64,000 nt of DNA. Source: Vagococcus hydrophili (GTDB taxonomy: Bacteria > Bacillota > Bacilli > Lactobacillales > Vagococcaceae). Below, piece by piece: positions 61,260-64,000 of the stretch. The notes below the pieces were generated by a model. The model had not been told where the DNA came from, made no database searches, and saw only the letters and a program-made list of their open reading frames with translations. Made by a program: the position numbers and the translations under genes. The first letter of the stretch is position 1. Each line of letters opens with the position of its first letter. The DNA is taken from positions 1,984,001 to 2,048,000 of the forward strand of contig NZ_CP049887.1 in NCBI RefSeq assembly GCF_011304195.1, in the 5' to 3' direction.

Positions 61260-62159
61260 ATGGCAAAAATAATTGAATGTGTACCAAATTTTAGTGAAGG
61301 TAAAAATGAAGAGGTTATCAACGGATTAGTATCAATTGCTAAAAGCGTAGGAGGCGTAACTCTTTTAGATCATTCATCAGACGCTAGCCACAATCGTAGC
61401 GTATTTACATTAGTAGGTGACGAAGTAGGCATCCAAGAAGCAGCATTCCAATTAGTAAAATATGCAAGTGAAAACATTGATATGACTAAACAACAGGGTG
61501 AACACCCACGTATGGGAGCAACAGACGTTGTACCATTTATCCCTATTAAAGATTCTTCAGTTGAAGAATGTGTTGAAATTTCTAAAAAAGTAGCTAAACG
61601 AATTAATGACGAATTAAATATTCCAATCTTCTTATATGAAGATTCAGCATCAACTCCAAGTCGCAAAAACTTAGCGAAAGTTCGTAAAGGACAATTTGAA
61701 GGAATGCCTGAAAAATTACAAGAAGAAGAATGGGCACCAGATTTTGGTGAAAGAAAAATCCATCCTACTGCTGGTGTAACAGCTGTTGGAGCTAGAATGC
61801 CTCTTGTAGCATTCAACGTAAACTTAGATACTTCTGATATTACAATTGCTAACAAAATCGCTAAAATCATCCGCGCTTCAGGTGGTGGATTCAAATATGC
61901 TAAAGGTATCGGCGTTATGTTAGAAGATCGTAACATCGCTCAAGTATCAATGAACATGGTTAACTTTGAAGGAACTCCTTTATATAGAACATTTGAAACA
62001 ATCCGCATGGAAGCTAAACGTTACGGCGTTAACATCATCGGAAGCGAAATCATCGGTTTAACTCCAGCTAAAGCAATGATCGATTGTGCTGAGTACTACT
62101 TACAAGTAGAAGACTTTGATTACGGTAAACAAATTTTAGAAAACCACTTATTAGGATAA
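61260..62159 (+). CDS. ftcD: glutamate formimidoyltransferase
   Basis: A 299-residue enzyme, the transferase domain alone, beginning MAKIIECVPNFSEGKNEEVI. DHSSDASHNRSVFTLVG, EHPRMGATDVVPFIP and KAMIDCAEYYL are family signatures. It moves the formimino group from formiminoglutamate, the histidine-degradation intermediate, to tetrahydrofolate. RBS AGAGAGGAAG precedes ATG 61260. The cyclodeaminase gene follows at 14 bp, so the two activities, fused in animals, are separate here. No other hut genes are in view. Confidence 0.95.
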   Translation: MAKIIECVPNFSEGKNEEVINGLVSIAKSVGGVTLLDHSSDASHNRSVFTLVGDEVGIQEAAFQLVKYASENIDMTKQQGEHPRMGATDVVPFIPIKDSSVEECVEISKKVAKRINDELNIPIFLYEDSASTPSRKNLAKVRKGQFEGMPEKLQEEEWAPDFGERKIHPTAGVTAVGARMPLVAFNVNLDTSDITIANKIAKIIRASGGGFKYAKGIGVMLEDRNIAQVSMNMVNFEGTPLYRTFETIRMEAKRYGVNIIGSEIIGLTPAKAMIDCAEYYLQVEDFDYGKQILENHLLG

Positions 62160-62173
62160 GGAGAGAGACATAG

Positions 62174-62800
62174 ATGAAATTAGTAGACTTAACAGTAACA
62201 GATTTTATTGAAACATTAGGTTCAGACGCTCCAGCTCCTGGTGGCGGATCTGCTGCAGCTTTATCAGCAGCAATGGGAATCTCATTAACTAAAATGGTGT
62301 GTGAATTAACAATCGGCAAGAAAAAATACGCTGAGTTCGAAGATGAAATTAAATTAGTCTTTGATGAAACAAAAGCGCTTCAAGATCACTTAGTAAAAGC
62401 GATTGACGAAGATACAGAAGCATTTAACGTGGTTTCTGCAGTATTCAGTATGCCAAAAGAAACAGACGAAGACAAAGCAGCAAGACGTAAAGCAATGCAA
62501 TCAGCTTTAGAAGGTGCTGCTGAATCTCCATTTAGAATGATGAAATTAATGGTTAATGCTTTAGAAGTGACTCAAAAAGCCATTGGTAAATCAAACACAA
62601 ACGCAGCAAGTGACTTAGGTGTTGCAGCGCTTAACTTAAAAGCAGGTCTTCAAGGGGCTTGGTTAAATGTTTTAATTAACTTATCAGGAATTAAAAATGA
62701 AGAGTTCGTTGCTCAACATCGCGGCGAAGGCGAAAAATTATTAGCAATGGGAACTGCCTTAGCTGATGAAATTTATGTTGAAACATTAAAAGTCGTTTAA
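62174..62800 (+). CDS. fchA: formiminotetrahydrofolate cyclodeaminase
   Basis: A 208-residue helical enzyme with FIETLGSDAPAPGGGSAAALSAAMGISLTKMVCELT, the family N-terminus. It converts 5-formimino-THF to methenyl-THF plus ammonia. It has RBS AAGGAGAGAG and lies between ftcD and fhs, an order that turns the formimino carbon into methenyl-THF and then, through formyl-THF and the ligase, into formate plus ATP if the ligase runs in reverse. Confidence 0.95.
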   Translation: MKLVDLTVTDFIETLGSDAPAPGGGSAAALSAAMGISLTKMVCELTIGKKKYAEFEDEIKLVFDETKALQDHLVKAIDEDTEAFNVVSAVFSMPKETDEDKAARRKAMQSALEGAAESPFRMMKLMVNALEVTQKAIGKSNTNAASDLGVAALNLKAGLQGAWLNVLINLSGIKNEEFVAQHRGEGEKLLAMGTALADEIYVETLKVV

Positions 62801-62858
62801 ACAGATTAAAAAAATAAAAAATTAGTTTTTCTAAGAATGAAAGGATGAAATTTTACAC

Positions 62859-64000
62859 ATGTCATATTTATCAGATATCGAAATCGCAAACCAAGTTACA
62901 ATGAAACCAATTAAAGATGTAGTTGCTCCTTTAGGAATTGAAGAAGATCAATTAACTCTTTACGGAAATTATAAAGCTAAATTAAGCGCTCATGAATTAG
63001 GTAAATTACAAGATAAAAAAGACGGTAAATTAATCTTAGTAACAGCTATTACACCAACTCCAGCTGGAGAAGGTAAAACAACAACTTCTGTTGGTTTAGC
63101 TGATGGGTTTGCTAAATTAGGCAAAACTGCCATGATCGCTTTAAGAGAACCATCATTAGGACCAGTTTTTGGTGTTAAAGGTGGAGCTGCTGGTGGGGGA
63201 CATGCACAAGTTGTTCCTATGGAAGATATTAACTTACACTTTACTGGTGACTTCCATGCCATTGGAGCTGCTAACAACCTTTTAGCTGCTTTAATCGACA
63301 ACCATATTCACCATGGTAACGCATTAAACATCGACAGCCGTAACATTACTTGGAAACGTGTTGTGGATATGAATGACCGTCAATTACGCCATATTGTTAA
63401 CGGCCTTCAAGGTCGCGTTAACGGTGTTCCTCGTGAAGACGGATATGATATTACTGTAGCATCTGAAATTATGGCTGTTTTATGTTTAGCTAACGATCCA
63501 GATGATTTAAAAGTAAAACTTAACAAAATGATTATTGGTTATAGTTTTGAAGGTAACCCAGTAACTGCTGGCGATTTAAAAGCTGGTGGCGCATTAGCTG
63601 CTTTACTTAAAGATGCTATCCATCCAAACTTAGTTCAAACATTAGAACACACACCAGCAATCATTCACGGTGGCCCATTTGCCAATATCGCTCATGGTTG
63701 TAACAGTGTTATCGCAACTAAATTAGCTTTAAAATATGCTGATTATGCGATTACTGAAGCTGGATTTGGTGCTGACTTAGGTGCTGAAAAATTCATCGAC
63801 ATTAAATGTCGCTTAGGAAACTTAAAACCAGACGCAGTTGTTTTAGTAGCAACAATCCGCGCTCTTAAAATGCACGGTGGCGTTCCTAAAAAAGAATTAG
63901 AACCAGAAAACGTTGAAGCTGTTGTTGCAGGTTTAACTAACTTAGACAAACATATCCAAAACATTCAAGAAGTTTATGGAATGCCAGTTGTTGTGGCAAT
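62859..64000 (+). CDS. fhs: formate-tetrahydrofolate ligase, 5' part (runs off the window)
   Basis: The frame is open from ATG 62859 to the window end, about 380 of the usual 555 or so codons. N-terminal [17 protein letters not shown], the P-loop [19 protein letters not shown] and [35 protein letters not shown] are clear signatures. It makes 10-formyl-THF from formate and ATP, or the reverse with ATP gain. It starts 58 bp after fchA; RBS AAAGGATG is 11 bp upstream. Co-transcription with ftcD and fchA is likely. Confidence 0.95.
   Translation, partial: MSYLSDIEIANQVTMKPIKDVVAPLGIEEDQLTLYGNYKAKLSAHELGKLQDKKDGKLILVTAITPTPAGEGKTTTSVGLADGFAKLGKTAMIALREPSLGPVFGVKGGAAGGGHAQVVPMEDINLHFTGDFHAIGAANNLLAALIDNHIHHGNALNIDSRNITWKRVVDMNDRQLRHIVNGLQGRVNGVPREDGYDITVASEIMAVLCLANDPDDLKVKLNKMIIGYSFEGNPVTAGDLKAGGALAALLKDAIHPNLVQTLEHTPAIIHGGPFANIAHGCNSVIATKLALKYADYAITEAGFGADLGAEKFIDIKCRLGNLKPDAVVLVATIRALKMHGGVPKKELEPENVEAVVAGLTNLDKHIQNIQEVYGMPVVVA

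Noticed and set aside
61370-61936. 188-codon minus-strand ORF opposite ftcD
   Set aside because: It is a shadow of a clearly coding gene, with low-complexity composition and no RBS.

Overview
This is about 64 kb of an AT-rich Firmicutes chromosome. Gene content points to Lactobacillales, most likely Enterococcaceae: an Lsa-type ABC-F gene, an Mga-like regulator, PTS trehalose uptake, LPXTG surface proteins, oleate hydratase, T-box control and strong AGGAGG ribosome binding sites. A Vagococcus- or Enterococcus-like host is an inference; no 16S gene or other genus marker is in the window.

The standout region is 1-12.7 kb. It holds a D-proline reductase operon (prdA 3' part, a small prd-associated gene, selenocysteine-containing prdB, prdD, prdE, proline racemase prdF and a TauE/SafE-type membrane protein). 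Directly after it comes a selenium operon (selD, yedF, a DUF3343 gene, selB, a cysteine desulfurase/selenocysteine lyase, selA, then a TetR regulator). Together these could racemise L-proline, reduce D-proline to 5-aminovalerate, and make and insert the selenocysteine that PrdB needs. The prdB ORF is interrupted by an in-frame TGA (2077-2079) followed by a SECIS-like hairpin. tRNA-Sec (selC) and prdC/prdR are not in the window.

12.8-29 kb holds oleate hydratase, a trans-sulfuration PLP enzyme, an ABC exporter with an Mga-like regulator, a VanZ-RDD membrane protein, a 123-bp tandem repeat array, a small His/Asn-rich secreted protein divergent from a two-component system with a His/Met-rich sensor loop, asparagine synthase, an amino acid racemase and a bile salt hydrolase/penicillin acylase-family enzyme. 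28-37 kb holds an Lsa-like ABC-F gene under a leader ORF and attenuator, a surface pullulanase, a MutS2-like ATPase without Smr, and an LtaS-family enzyme.

37-49.5 kb holds a polar amino acid ABC transporter, birA and bioY with a clear BirA operator, an Rrf2 regulator with a YdcZ-type exporter, an alpha carbonic anhydrase, metNIQ behind two tandem Met T-boxes, and an Ig-repeat LPXTG protein. 49.6-64 kb holds the trehalose locus (treP, GH65 phosphorylase, treR), an APC permease, a GH4 6-phospho-glycosidase with a LacI regulator, a MutL/GlmL-family gene, and the start of a formiminoglutamate/one-carbon operon (ftcD, fchA, fhs).

Two otherwise intact genes (GH65 and mutL) each carry one frameshift in a GGGG run that would be repaired by one more G. 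A family of structured intergenic elements sharing GCTCCRAGYAACTGGA occurs at four loci, once as a tandem array.
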